Of a stretch of 64,000 nucleotides of DNA, positions 16,995 through 25,085 are shown one piece after another (the first letter of the stretch is position 1; every line of letters starts with the position of its first letter). The notes beneath the pieces are model-generated. The model was not told where the DNA came from, did no database searches, and saw only the letters and a program-made list of their open reading frames with translations. This stretch comes from Methanomassiliicoccus sp. GTDB lineage: Archaea > Thermoplasmatota > Thermoplasmata > Methanomassiliicoccales > Methanomassiliicoccaceae. The translations under genes were made by a program, and so were the position numbers. The stretch is from NCBI GenBank assembly GCA_033485155.1, contig JAWQJJ010000002.1:310001-374000 (forward strand), written 5' to 3'.

Positions 16995-17764
16995 GGCTGG
17001 CGGTCATGAGGCCGAAGGACAAGTTGGAGGAATCCATCCTCGCGGCCCGGGAGATGGGCTTCGAGGTCGTGGCCGCCTCTCCCCTCCGGATCGAACCGAA
17101 CGACGGGCCAGAGTTCGATGCTTTCCTGACCTCGGCGAGGGACGGCAAGGTGGACGTCGTCGTGCTGACAAGCTCCACCGGGGTGGACGCTCTGGTCAAG
17201 ATGATGTCGAGGCGGGGAGAGAACGTGGCATCGCTTCTCTCATCTTCCTTCCGCATCGCCATCGGCCCCCTCACCGCCAAGGCCATGGCGGCCAGGGGCA
17301 TCGCGGCGGATGTCATTCCTGATGAGTACTCGTCCGAAGGGATCATCCGGCAGATGGCCAAGGACCTGGCGTACAAGCGGGTCTTTCTCCTGCGCTCGGC
17401 GCACGGCGAGCGGATCCTCTTCGACGGCCTGGTCCAGGCTGGTGCCGAGGTCACCGAAGTGATCCTCTACGATCTGGTGGCCGATCCCAAGAGCGCGGAG
17501 GTTCGTTACCTGGTGGAGGAAAGCATGGCAGGGCGGGTGGACGCTTTCGCTTTCTCCTCATCGCTATCGGCTGCCGCGTTCATCGAGGCGGCGGAGGGGA
17601 TCGCCTCCCGCCACGAAGTGATAGGAATGCTCAACTCCCGACTAGTGGGAGCCATGGGGGGACCGACGAGGAAGCGGCTGGAGCAGATGGGGGTGCGCGT
17701 CCAGGCGGTGCCGACCAACGCCACCTTCCGGGACCTCGTGGCGGAGCTCAGGACCAAGTCCTGA
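16991..17764 (+). CDS. hemD: HemD, uroporphyrinogen-III synthase
   Basis: The 257-residue protein shows the weakly conserved HemD fold: RLAVMRPKDKLEES at the start, VVLTSSTGVDAL, FRIAIGPLTAKAMAARG, and FSSSLSAAAFIEAAE. It inverts ring D while closing hydroxymethylbilane to uroporphyrinogen III. HemD sequences diverge strongly, so the call leans on its place directly after cobA and on length. It is the last gene of the operon and faces cbiA across a 70-base gap holding a hairpin. Confidence 0.88.
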   Translation: MRLAVMRPKDKLEESILAAREMGFEVVAASPLRIEPNDGPEFDAFLTSARDGKVDVVVLTSSTGVDALVKMMSRRGENVASLLSSSFRIAIGPLTAKAMAARGIAADVIPDEYSSEGIIRQMAKDLAYKRVFLLRSAHGERILFDGLVQAGAEVTEVILYDLVADPKSAEVRYLVEESMAGRVDAFAFSSSLSAAAFIEAAEGIASRHEVIGMLNSRLVGAMGGPTRKRLEQMGVRVQAVPTNATFRDLVAELRTKS

Positions 17765-17817
17765 TGATCGGTCCGGCGACGATGCGGCTTAACCCATCTC
17801 GGATTCGGCGATCGGTC

Positions 17818-17839
17818 GCTGAACTATCGTCTGTTCAGC
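17818..17839. terminator. Hairpin between convergent hemD and cbiA
   Basis: GCTGAAC, an eight-base loop, then GTTCAGC form a perfect seven-pair inverted repeat. It spans the cbiA stop codon (17835-17837) and lies 54 bases after the hemD stop. The position between convergent operons suggests a two-way transcript end. No long T-run follows, so termination activity is uncertain. Confidence 0.4.
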
Positions 17840-19187
17840 CTTCCCTCAGACAGGAGCGGGCCAACCCCCTGGCGAACTCAAGATTGCTCCCGAAATGTAG
17901 GTGGAGGTACGAGGCCAGGGCGTTCCCTTTCACCAGGCCGTCCTTCGGCCCGTCAATGCCCTTGCTCCTCGAAAGCTCGTAGCAGAAGCTTCGCTCCCCA
18001 TGGCTGGCGACGCGGGAATAATGGAACACATGGCCTCTCGTGACCCCGCCGGCGGGGGAGAGGACGCAATCGTCGACGCATCTTGCCTCGACATATCCCA
18101 AGGCCTGGAGCTTGGAGGTCATCTCCACCTTGGCATCGAACACCCCTGCCATCTCCCTCTCTGCGCCGTCCAACCCCCGGACCGTTCGGCAGAGGTACAT
18201 CAGGCCGCCGCACTCTGCGTAGACCGGGGCGCCCTCCTCGACCCTCCTTGCTAGCGATCCGATGGCCGTAGCATTGGAAGCGAGCCCGTCAAGATGTAAC
18301 TCGGGGTAACCTCCTCCGAAGTAATAGCCGTCGGCGTCGGGCAGGTCCCCGTGCAGCGGGGAGAACTCGACCACGCTGGCTCCCAACGATCGCATGATGT
18401 CCAGGTTGTCCTCGTAGTAAAAGTTGAAAGCTTCGTCCCTGGCCACCGCAAGGCGGAAATCGCCCATGCGTTCAAGGCACGGTCTCTTTTCTTCGATCCA
18501 GCCGGGGGCCTCCGAGGCGATGCGCCACAACTGGTCCAGGTCCAAGTGAGCCTCGACCATCTCCCTTATGCCGTCATACCTGCAGCTGTTGTCCGTCTCC
18601 TTCGCCGGTACCAGTCCCAGATGTCTGCTCTCCAGCTGGATGTCCTTGTTCTTCGGTATCCCGCCCAGGCTCACCAACCCCAGGCCTTGGATGGCGTCCT
18701 CAAGCATGCCGAGGTGCCTCGTCCCGCCGACCCGGTTGAAGATGACCCCCCTAAGGTCGACCGCCGGATCGAAGGTCTTGAATCCCTTGGCCACCGCTCC
18801 GACGCTCCGGGCGGTGGAGGCAGCATCGAGGACCAGGATGACCGGGCAGCCGAGCCTTTTGGCCAGGTGAGCGGAGCTGCCCTCCTCCGAACGGCCGTCC
18901 AGGCCGTCGTACAGCCCCATCGCCCCCTCGATCACGCTGATGTCGGCGCCGTCGGACGCCGCCTGGAATGCCGTGGGGACCCAACCCGAAAACATCCAGG
19001 TGTCGAGGTTCCTCGAGATGCGGTCCCCGACCTCGTTATGGTGCATGGGGTCCAGGAAGTCCGGCCCAGTCTTGAATGGCTGTACCTCCAGCCCCCGCGC
19101 CCTCAGGGCGGCGAGGATGCCCACGGTGATGGTCGACTTTCCCGTTCCGCTCCTCTCCCCGGCGATCAGGACCCTTGGGCGTAACAT
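17835..19187 (-). CDS. cbiA: CbiA, cobyrinate a,c-diamide synthase
   Basis: The 450-residue paralogue of CfbB has ATP site AGERSGTGKST, the FKTGPDFLDPMHHN segment and a class I glutaminase with Cys in VYAECGGLMYL and His in GHVFHYSRV. It amidates the a and c side chains of cobyrinate in B12 synthesis. Placement at the end of the cbi operon supports the corrinoid rather than the F430 substrate. It starts four bases after the cbiE stop. Confidence 0.92.
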   Translation of the reverse strand: MLRPRVLIAGERSGTGKSTITVGILAALRARGLEVQPFKTGPDFLDPMHHNEVGDRISRNLDTWMFSGWVPTAFQAASDGADISVIEGAMGLYDGLDGRSEEGSSAHLAKRLGCPVILVLDAASTARSVGAVAKGFKTFDPAVDLRGVIFNRVGGTRHLGMLEDAIQGLGLVSLGGIPKNKDIQLESRHLGLVPAKETDNSCRYDGIREMVEAHLDLDQLWRIASEAPGWIEEKRPCLERMGDFRLAVARDEAFNFYYEDNLDIMRSLGASVVEFSPLHGDLPDADGYYFGGGYPELHLDGLASNATAIGSLARRVEEGAPVYAECGGLMYLCRTVRGLDGAEREMAGVFDAKVEMTSKLQALGYVEARCVDDCVLSPAGGVTRGHVFHYSRVASHGERSFCYELSRSKGIDGPKDGLVKGNALASYLHLHFGSNLEFARGLARSCLREG

Positions 19188-19191
19188 TTGA

Positions 19192-19776
19192 TCAACCGTC
19201 CTTCACGAGTATGAGGGAGAACAGCTTGGAGGAAATTGTAGGCAGGCGCCCGGGATTGCCGAAGGAGATGATCTCATCGGGATACCCAAGGTTCTCGAAG
19301 ACAACGATGGTGCAGTCGAGGCCCCGCTCGATCATCAAGGCGGCCAGGGCCCTGAGGTCGAACCCCGGCTCGGTGAGCACGAAGGGTATTCTCCCCCTGG
19401 TCACTTCGTCCAGCATCTCCTGCCGGGCGGCCCCCTCGTCCTTTCCGTGAGCGTCCACTACCACCGCCTTGGTCAACGGGAGGCGCAGCCGGGAGAACGC
19501 GCATTGCATCGAGGATATCCCGGGGATGACCTCCTCCCCTAGATGGCCGAGGCCTGCTAGCATGGGGTCGCCGGTCGATAGCAAGATGGCGTCCCGGGGC
19601 AGGTCGTCCAGACGGGAGTAGTCCTTCAGCGGGGTGACCTGGCAGTGAGGCGGGATGTACGGGCCGGCGAGTTCCAGCGCCCGCTTTGAGCCATACACCC
19701 GTTCGGCGGCACGGAGGCGGGCCACGGCATCCGTTGTCATCATTCCCGGGCCGCAACCGACCCCTATCACGATCAT
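19192..19776 (-). CDS. cbiE: CbiE, cobalt-precorrin-7 C5-methyltransferase
   Basis: The 194-residue SAM-dependent tetrapyrrole methylase begins MIVIGVGCGPGMMTTDA, then carries LLSTGDPMLAGLG and EVIPGISSMQCAFSRL. It works with CbiT (24348) to add the C5 and C15 methyl groups; in many bacteria the two are fused as CobL, while here they are separate. It overlaps cbiD by four bases. Confidence 0.92.
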   Translation of the reverse strand: MIVIGVGCGPGMMTTDAVARLRAAERVYGSKRALELAGPYIPPHCQVTPLKDYSRLDDLPRDAILLSTGDPMLAGLGHLGEEVIPGISSMQCAFSRLRLPLTKAVVVDAHGKDEGAARQEMLDEVTRGRIPFVLTEPGFDLRALAALMIERGLDCTIVVFENLGYPDEIISFGNPGRLPTISSKLFSLILVKDG

Positions 19777-20780
19777 GGCACGGCCTCCATCACCCGGCCC
19801 GCCCGATCGATGATTACGATGCCATGCCCGGGGTATAGCGATTTGAACCTCTGGACTGAGGTGTGAAGCAGGTTCGGCCCGTCTCGGGAATGGACAACTT
19901 CCTCGATCGTTCTCTCTTTGCGGCCTTCCAGCACCGACGGGTCGATGAACTTGATGATCAGCGCGGGGAGACCGAACAGAGTCAGACCTTGCTTCCTGGA
20001 GTCCAGCGCTTCCCTGATGTTCGCGCCTACCAGGACGACTTCCTGGTCGGGATATCGCAACCGTGCGTACTTCAGCCCGACCCGACCGGTGGTGATCACT
20101 GCCTTTTCCGCCCTCTTGGCTCTTTCAATGGAGTCCTGGCCGAGATGGTCGTCCCACGGTTCCACCAGGCCGGTAGAGCCTAGAACCGAAATGCCGCCCA
20201 GGACCCCAACGCGGTGGTTGAGGGTCCTGAGAGCAATCCGATCCCCGTCGACCGCTTCCAGATAGATCAGCGCGCCCTTCTGTCCACGGGCCCGACAGGC
20301 TGCGGTCACTGACGAGAGGATGCATGCCATGGCCGTGTGGCTGATGGCCGCATCTCCTTTACCGTATCGAGGGGTGTCGTGGTCCCATCGGCCGATCCCG
20401 GGACCGACGTCCAAACTTGTTTCGTCCTGGTACCTGATGAACATGGCCCTGAACTCGGTCCCTGCCGTCGCATCGTCGGGGTAGTCCCCGGGATACTTGT
20501 AGCAGGCGGCACTTCCATGGCCGGCTAGGACCTCTACCGGTACGATGATGCCGCATGCGATGGTGACGTTGACCTCTCTCAGCTCCTTGACCCCCAAAGA
20601 CTCGATGGCTGCCTGGCATGCGGCTGCCGCGGTCGTTCCGGTGGTATATCCCCTTCTAAGCACCTTGCCATCGGAGGTGAGCACCGCGAGTCCGCTCTCG
20701 ACGAACGAGAGGTCGTCCCGCTCTTTGCATAATGAGATCCACTGCTCAGGGTACTCGAATTTAGAGACCGGATCTATCAT
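19773..20780 (-). CDS. cbiD: CbiD, cobalt-precorrin-5B C1-methyltransferase
   Basis: The 335-residue protein has the family start LRRGYTTGTTAAAACQAAI and the SAM-related segment VLGGISVLGSTGLVEPWDD. CbiD methylates C1 after ring contraction in the anaerobic (early cobalt) route and has no counterpart fold among the other methylases. Overlaps with cbiC and cbiE are four bases each. The first 45 residues before the TTGTT motif are somewhat longer than in bacterial CbiD. Confidence 0.93.
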   Translation of the reverse strand: MIDPVSKFEYPEQWISLCKERDDLSFVESGLAVLTSDGKVLRRGYTTGTTAAAACQAAIESLGVKELREVNVTIACGIIVPVEVLAGHGSAACYKYPGDYPDDATAGTEFRAMFIRYQDETSLDVGPGIGRWDHDTPRYGKGDAAISHTAMACILSSVTAACRARGQKGALIYLEAVDGDRIALRTLNHRVGVLGGISVLGSTGLVEPWDDHLGQDSIERAKRAEKAVITTGRVGLKYARLRYPDQEVVLVGANIREALDSRKQGLTLFGLPALIIKFIDPSVLEGRKERTIEEVVHSRDGPNLLHTSVQRFKSLYPGHGIVIIDRAGRVMEAVP

Positions 20781-21442
20781 TTCACATTCTTCTCCGCGAA
20801 CATGGTTATCAGCTCGTTGATGGAGGCCACAGCCACCGGGGTGCCTCCCCTGGTGCCCTCGGTGGAAATCGACGGAATGTCCAGCTTACGAAGTTCATCC
20901 TTCGACTCCGCGGCATTGACGAACCCCACCGGACACCCGATCACCAGGGCCGGCCGGATCCCCTTCCCGATCAGCTCGCACAGGGAAAGGAGGCAGGAGG
21001 GGGCGTTGCCGATGACCACGATCGATCCCTTCAGCTCATCGCCCAGGGCCAGCATTCCCGCGCTCGTCCGGGTGATGCCCTTCGACGCGGCGATCTCTGG
21101 ACCGTGGTCCAGCAGGCAATCCACCCTCGATCCGTGGCCCCGCTTCTGAATGCCGATCTGTACCATGCGGATGTCCGCGTAGATGGTGGCCCTGACCTCC
21201 AGGGCGTCGAGGCCGGCCTGGACCGCCCCATGGTTGAACCGCAGGAGATCGGCCATGGCGAAGTCCCCCACGGCGATGGAGCACCGCTGCCGGATCCGGT
21301 CCTCCAGGCTGACGTTGCCGACCATTCTGCGGGCAAGCTGCCGACTGCGGCTGGATATGCTGTAGCCTTCTGCCGTATCCGCACCCAGATCAATATACGT
21401 ACTTTCGGTGGTAGCCTCTTGGCGTGATGATTCCTTTGACAT
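20777..21442 (-). CDS. cbiC: CbiC, cobalt-precorrin-8 methylmutase
   Basis: The 221-residue protein moves the methyl group from C11 to C12 to give cobyrinate. Recognised segments are GADTAEGYSISSRSR, ATIYADIRMVQIGI, and IGNAPSCLLSLCELI with a following PALVIGCPVGFVNAAESK. The ATG at 21442 has a GGGAGAGC ribosome site and lies 53 bases inside the end of cbiH, an unusually long overlap in another frame. Confidence 0.93.
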   Translation of the reverse strand: MSKESSRQEATTESTYIDLGADTAEGYSISSRSRQLARRMVGNVSLEDRIRQRCSIAVGDFAMADLLRFNHGAVQAGLDALEVRATIYADIRMVQIGIQKRGHGSRVDCLLDHGPEIAASKGITRTSAGMLALGDELKGSIVVIGNAPSCLLSLCELIGKGIRPALVIGCPVGFVNAAESKDELRKLDIPSISTEGTRGGTPVAVASINELITMFAEKNVK

Positions 21443-22184
21443 GCTCTCCCTCCCTTAGAAGCCTGGTGCCCTCTCCGCCGATGATCACCATCGAATGCAT
21501 ATCGACCATGCTGTCATCCTCGTAAAGCGACCCGAGGTCAGTGACCGCGCAGCTCTCTCCCTCTCCACGATAGGCGTTCCTGACGATGCCCACCGGCGTA
21601 TCCGGTTTTGCATGGCGGAGGCCGATTTCCAGCGCTTTCCTCAGGTTACTGGGGCGGTTGTGGCTCCGGGGATTGTAAACCGCCATGGGGATCCCCATCT
21701 GGAACCCGAGGTCGAGGCGCTTTTCGATAACCTCCCAGGGAGTCAGGAGATCGCTCAGCGAGATGATCAGAAAATCACTGGACAGCGGAGAGCCGAGGAT
21801 CGATGCCGCGGCGGTGGCCGCGGTGACGCCGGGCACTATCTTCACCTCAAGGCCCGGAGCCTCGTGCTGTGCAAGCTCCAAGACGATGCTGGCCATGCCA
21901 TAGACCCCGGCGTCCCCGCCGCTGACCATGGCGACTTTATGGTCTATGGCCATATGGACTGCCTCCCTGGCCCGGTCCACCTCCCTTCCCATATGGGAGT
22001 TGATGACTTTTTTACCCTCCAACAGCGGCTGCATCTGTTCCAGGTAGAATTGGTTGCCGATGATGACCTCTGACTCGGTGATGGCTTTCCGTGCCAATGG
22101 AGTGAGGTTGTCCAGGTCTCCGGGACCGGTGCTGACCACGTACAGCTTTCCTTTGGTCTCATCTTGTGATCGCGACTGTGACAT
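21390..22184 (-). CDS. cbiH: CbiH, cobalt-precorrin-3B C17-methyltransferase
   Basis: The 264-residue SAM-dependent methylase catalyses C17 methylation with ring contraction. It has KLYVVSTGPGDLDNLTPLA, SGGDAGVYGMAS, IVPGVTAATAAASILG and the late SVPL-like region PVGIVRNAYR. Its N-terminus overlaps cbiG by 26 bases; the first ten residues (MSQSRSQDET) are non-conserved. It lacks the iron-sulfur extension seen in CbiH60-type proteins. Confidence 0.92.
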   Translation of the reverse strand: MSQSRSQDETKGKLYVVSTGPGDLDNLTPLARKAITESEVIIGNQFYLEQMQPLLEGKKVINSHMGREVDRAREAVHMAIDHKVAMVSGGDAGVYGMASIVLELAQHEAPGLEVKIVPGVTAATAAASILGSPLSSDFLIISLSDLLTPWEVIEKRLDLGFQMGIPMAVYNPRSHNRPSNLRKALEIGLRHAKPDTPVGIVRNAYRGEGESCAVTDLGSLYEDDSMVDMHSMVIIGGEGTRLLREGEHVKGIITPRGYHRKYVY

Positions 22185-23022
22185 TTCCGTATGCCCTCCT
22201 ACTCATGACGATCTCCTTCCTTTTTGCCAGCGCGAGGGCCGATGGCTCGGCCACTCCCACCAGGCCGATGAGTTCGGCCTTCGACGGGACCACGATCTGA
22301 GAGTTGATCGTCTCATCATCGATGAGGAATAGCCTCCCGCCCATCTCCCTGACTGCCTCCAGCAGACCGGCCTCATCGGCCTTCTTAACCGTTGACGTGA
22401 ATGCCAGCACATCTCGCGGGTCGATCCCGGCGGCGGTCAAGGAATCCATCACCGCCGCTCTGATCTCTTCGGCGGAGGTGCCGCGGTTGCAGCCGATACC
22501 TACCACATACTCCCCTTTGGTCGCCAGGACGGACACGTTGGACGATGCCAGCACGACTGCTGGCCCGTCAACCCGGAATACGGGGACGTCGCCTTGCAGG
22601 AACGCCTTGTTCACCGCCACCGTCGAGCTCTTGTTCACGACCTCCAGGCCGTGCCTGGCAGCGATCCCCTCCACCGAGTCCCTCCCCAGGGCATCGGTGG
22701 CGGTGGAGAGGACCGGCACGATGTCGTGGCCAGACAAGGTCCTGGCGATTTCGTTGGCGCCGTGGTGACCCCCGAGCACTGGGACGCAATAATTGAGGTC
22801 TGGGGTGACCACGGTAACGGCGGGATCAATCCATTTGTCCTTCAACAGTGGCGCTATTCTTCTTACCACGATCCCCATGGCCATGATCGCCACGATGGCC
22901 TCATGCTCCTGGAACGCTCTCTCGAATGCATCGTCCGAATATTCGACGATCTCCGCGTCCAGCCACCCGGCCAGGGTCTCAGCCTGAGCCTGATGGCCGG
23001 CGTGGACCACCGCGATTCTCAT
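22159..23022 (-). CDS. cbiG: CbiG, cobalt-precorrin-5A hydrolase
   Basis: The 287-residue protein opens the delta-lactone ring, releasing acetaldehyde. The N-terminal half has IVAIMAMGIVVRRIAPLLKD and PVLGGHHGANEIARTLSG; the C-terminal half has VVGIGCNRGTSAEEIR and FTSTVKKADEAGLLEA. Both CbiG halves are present in normal order. It overlaps cbiF by four bases. Confidence 0.93.
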   Translation of the reverse strand: MRIAVVHAGHQAQAETLAGWLDAEIVEYSDDAFERAFQEHEAIVAIMAMGIVVRRIAPLLKDKWIDPAVTVVTPDLNYCVPVLGGHHGANEIARTLSGHDIVPVLSTATDALGRDSVEGIAARHGLEVVNKSSTVAVNKAFLQGDVPVFRVDGPAVVLASSNVSVLATKGEYVVGIGCNRGTSAEEIRAAVMDSLTAAGIDPRDVLAFTSTVKKADEAGLLEAVREMGGRLFLIDDETINSQIVVPSKAELIGLVGVAEPSALALAKRKEIVMSRRAYGNVTVAITR

Positions 23023-23738
23023 GAGTATAGCACCGACCTATGGTACCGCCCCATGGGATCCACTATGCCGCCGATGATGATGAGGGCGGTCTTGTGGATG
23101 CCCGCCTCCTTGGCCTTCTGGGCGATATCGGAGACGCAGCCCTGCACAATCTTCTGGTCCGGCCAGGAAGCATGGTAGATAACCGCCGCGGGGGTGTCCG
23201 GCGGGCAGCGTAGCTTCTCCACTATCGCGGCAAGCTTGTCGGTACCCAGGAATATGACCATGGACGTTCCGGCTTCGGACAGCTTGGCGATGTCATCCTC
23301 CTCCAATGTCTCACCGGCCGGTCGGGTGATGATAAGCGTTTCCGAGACCCCTTTGAGAGTATACTGAGTCTTCAGCGCGGCGGAGGCGGCGAACAGAGAA
23401 CTGACGCCGGGAATGATCCTGACCTCCACGCCGTGCCGTTCAAGTTCGGCGATCTGCTCCACGATTGAGCCGTAAAGGGCCGGGTCCCCGCTGTGCAGGC
23501 GGACCACCCGCTTCCCAGCGAGGGCGGCGTCGACCATGACGGGGACCATCTCTTCGACCTTCATCCCCCAGCTGTCCAGCTTCACCTCCGCCCTGGACCT
23601 TTCGACCAGCGTGGGATTGACCAGCGACCCGGCATAAATCAGGACGTCCGCCCCTACCAATAGATCATTCCCTCGCATGGTGATGAGATCGGGATCCCCG
23701 GGACCGGCGCCGACGAACCATACTACTGGCGCGTCCAT
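23019..23738 (-). CDS. cbiF: CbiF, cobalt-precorrin-4 C11-methyltransferase
   Basis: The 239-residue SAM methylase has VWFVGAGPGDPDLITMRG, LIYAGSLVNP, VRLHSGDPALYGSIVEQ and IIPGVSSLFAASAALK, diagnostic of the CobM/CbiF group. It methylates C11 of cobalt-precorrin-4. It lies one base from cbiL. Confidence 0.95.
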   Translation of the reverse strand: MDAPVVWFVGAGPGDPDLITMRGNDLLVGADVLIYAGSLVNPTLVERSRAEVKLDSWGMKVEEMVPVMVDAALAGKRVVRLHSGDPALYGSIVEQIAELERHGVEVRIIPGVSSLFAASAALKTQYTLKGVSETLIITRPAGETLEEDDIAKLSEAGTSMVIFLGTDKLAAIVEKLRCPPDTPAAVIYHASWPDQKIVQGCVSDIAQKAKEAGIHKTALIIIGGIVDPMGRYHRSVLYS

Positions 23739-23739
23739 G

Positions 23740-24348
23740 TCACGCCCTCCGGGCGAACATCACGCTCATGTAGTCGCACCTTTCCGGCATTTCGTCCTCG
23801 TCGTACACCTTCTCGTTCTCCAGGTACATCCTCTCCACCAGGTGGAACTTCGAGTAGCCAGAAGAGCGCAATCGAGCTATAGTGTCTCGGGGAGAGCGTA
23901 CCTTTAGCAGCACCAGGCACTCATTGTCCGAACCGTCGGTGACCATGAATCCGGAGTTGACCGGAACCTGCAGCCTGGAGGCGAACGCCGTTATCGAGCT
24001 GATGCCTGGCTCGACCGCGATATCGATCTCCGGATATGTGTCCTTCAGGATCTCGCACTGTCGTGAGAAGGTCGAGTAGAAGTTGGGGTCCCCCAGTATG
24101 CCCAGTACCGCCGTTCCCCTGATCGCCACCGGGGCGATCAGCTCGGCGTTCCGCTCCAAGGCCTGTCTGATGGCCTCCTCATCGTTGACCATAGGGAACT
24201 CCAGCACGATCGGATCGCAATGATCCCTCACCAATTCCCTGGCCATCTTGCCGGGGACGAACACCTTGTCCGCCGAGCGGAGCAGGCGGACGGCCTTTAG
24301 GGTAAGAAGCTCCTTGTCCCCCGGTCCCAGGCCCAGGCCGATGAGCAT
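23740..24348 (-). CDS. cbiL: CbiL, cobalt-precorrin-2 C20-methyltransferase
   Basis: The 202-residue SAM methylase has LIGLGLGPGDKELLTLKAV and LGDPNFYSTFSRQCEIL with EPGISSITAFASRL, the CobI/CbiL pattern. It methylates C20 of cobalt-precorrin-2, the first corrin-specific step. Its ATG shares a base with the cbiT stop. Confidence 0.93.
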   Translation of the reverse strand: MLIGLGLGPGDKELLTLKAVRLLRSADKVFVPGKMARELVRDHCDPIVLEFPMVNDEEAIRQALERNAELIAPVAIRGTAVLGILGDPNFYSTFSRQCEILKDTYPEIDIAVEPGISSITAFASRLQVPVNSGFMVTDGSDNECLVLLKVRSPRDTIARLRSSGYSKFHLVERMYLENEKVYDEDEMPERCDYMSVMFARRA

Positions 24349-24872
24349 CAGCCCACCTCGCCCACGATAATGAATACTGGATCGATAGGCTTGAACATGA
24401 TGCTGCCCGCCAGGTTATGGGAGCGGCAGACCTGTACCTGGGTCGCCTCCTTGAAGATGCCCAGCTTGACCATGGTATCCACCGCCTGGTTCATCGATTT
24501 CAGGAGGACGGTGTTTACAACGATGCGCCCATGGACCTTGTCATTAAGGAGGCCCAACATGTCGTTTAACCGTCTGGTCCCCCCGACGAACGCCCCGTCC
24601 AGGTCCTCGCAATCCTTGAGGAATTCCAGCCCATCCTGCTGGCGTACCTCCACATTGACGCGCCCCCATGCTTTGACGTTAACACGGGATGCTTCGATGG
24701 CCTCGTTCCGCACATCGATGGCGTAGACCTTGTCGGCGGTCTCTCCCATAGCGATCGCCACCTTGCCGGTGCCGCAGCCGATGTCGGCGAGGATATCGCC
24801 CTTCTTTATCCCGAGCTTTTGGATGGAAACGGCCATGACCTCGTCTTGGGTCGGCCCGCCCTTGAACCTCAT
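24348..24872 (-). CDS. cbiT: CbiT, cobalt-precorrin-6B C15-methyltransferase (decarboxylating)
   Basis: The 174-residue class I SAM methyltransferase has GGPTQDEVMAVSIQKLGI, the SAM site LADIGCGTGKVAIAMGE, and DLDGAFVGGTRRLNDML. It methylates C15 and removes the acetate carboxylate. It is the first gene of the nine-gene cbi operon. I use the ATG at 24872 rather than the TTG one codon earlier. The start lies three bases after an operator-like palindrome and about 27 bases after a TATA-like CTTAAATATG, so the mRNA is probably almost leaderless. Confidence 0.93.
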   Translation of the reverse strand: MRFKGGPTQDEVMAVSIQKLGIKKGDILADIGCGTGKVAIAMGETADKVYAIDVRNEAIEASRVNVKAWGRVNVEVRQQDGLEFLKDCEDLDGAFVGGTRRLNDMLGLLNDKVHGRIVVNTVLLKSMNQAVDTMVKLGIFKEATQVQVCRSHNLAGSIMFKPIDPVFIIVGEVG

Positions 24873-24875
24873 CAA

Positions 24876-24892
24876 TTGGAGATATCATCCAA
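24876..24892. promoter_or_regulatory. TTGGAT-type operator at the cbi operon start
   Basis: On the minus strand the sequence is TTGGATGATATCTCCAA, matching the hem-promoter palindrome at 14 of 17 positions. It sits between the TATA-like element (24893-24904) and the cbiT ATG, over the predicted transcription start. A protein bound here would block initiation. Confidence 0.65.
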
Positions 24893-24904
24893 CTCATATT
24901 TAAG
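24893..24904 (-). promoter_or_regulatory. TATA-like element of the cbi operon
   Basis: CTTAAATATGAG (minus strand) is the best TATA match upstream of cbiT. It is flanked on both sides by the palindromic operator copies, whose centres are 29 bases apart. Confidence 0.5.
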
Positions 24905-24921
24905 ATGGAAATAGCATCCAA
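24905..24921. promoter_or_regulatory. Second, degenerate TTGGAT-type site
   Basis: Minus strand TTGGATGCTATTTCCAT keeps the left half perfectly and four of six bases of the right half. It lies just upstream of the TATA-like element, three helical turns from the first copy. Confidence 0.5.
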
Positions 24922-24993
24922 CTGCACCCCCTCGCGATCAGCCCATATTGAATGGCCATTTCCACGGATCAGATGGCCGTCGCAGCTCATCTC

Positions 24994-25020
24994 CTCCTCT
25001 TTGTCCAGAAAAGGAGGAAG
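24994..25020 (-). terminator. Hairpin after cbiO
   Basis: TCCTCCT, a 13-base loop and AGGAGGA form a perfect seven-pair inverted repeat 66 bases beyond the cbiO stop. It separates the cbiMNQO transcript from the cbi operon that follows on the same strand. No strong T-run is present on the minus strand, so the function is tentative. Confidence 0.35.
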
Positions 25021-25085
25021 CTAATTAATGGAAAATCATGAGGTCCGGTGGCCAGATGAAAGCTTAGACAAAACCAAGGATCAAC

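Noticed and set aside
17762-17822. Possible C/D-box small RNA (TGATGA ... CTGA about 57 bases apart) after hemD
   Set aside because: The internal C' and D' boxes are not convincing and the first box overlaps the hemD stop; such pairs are frequent by chance.
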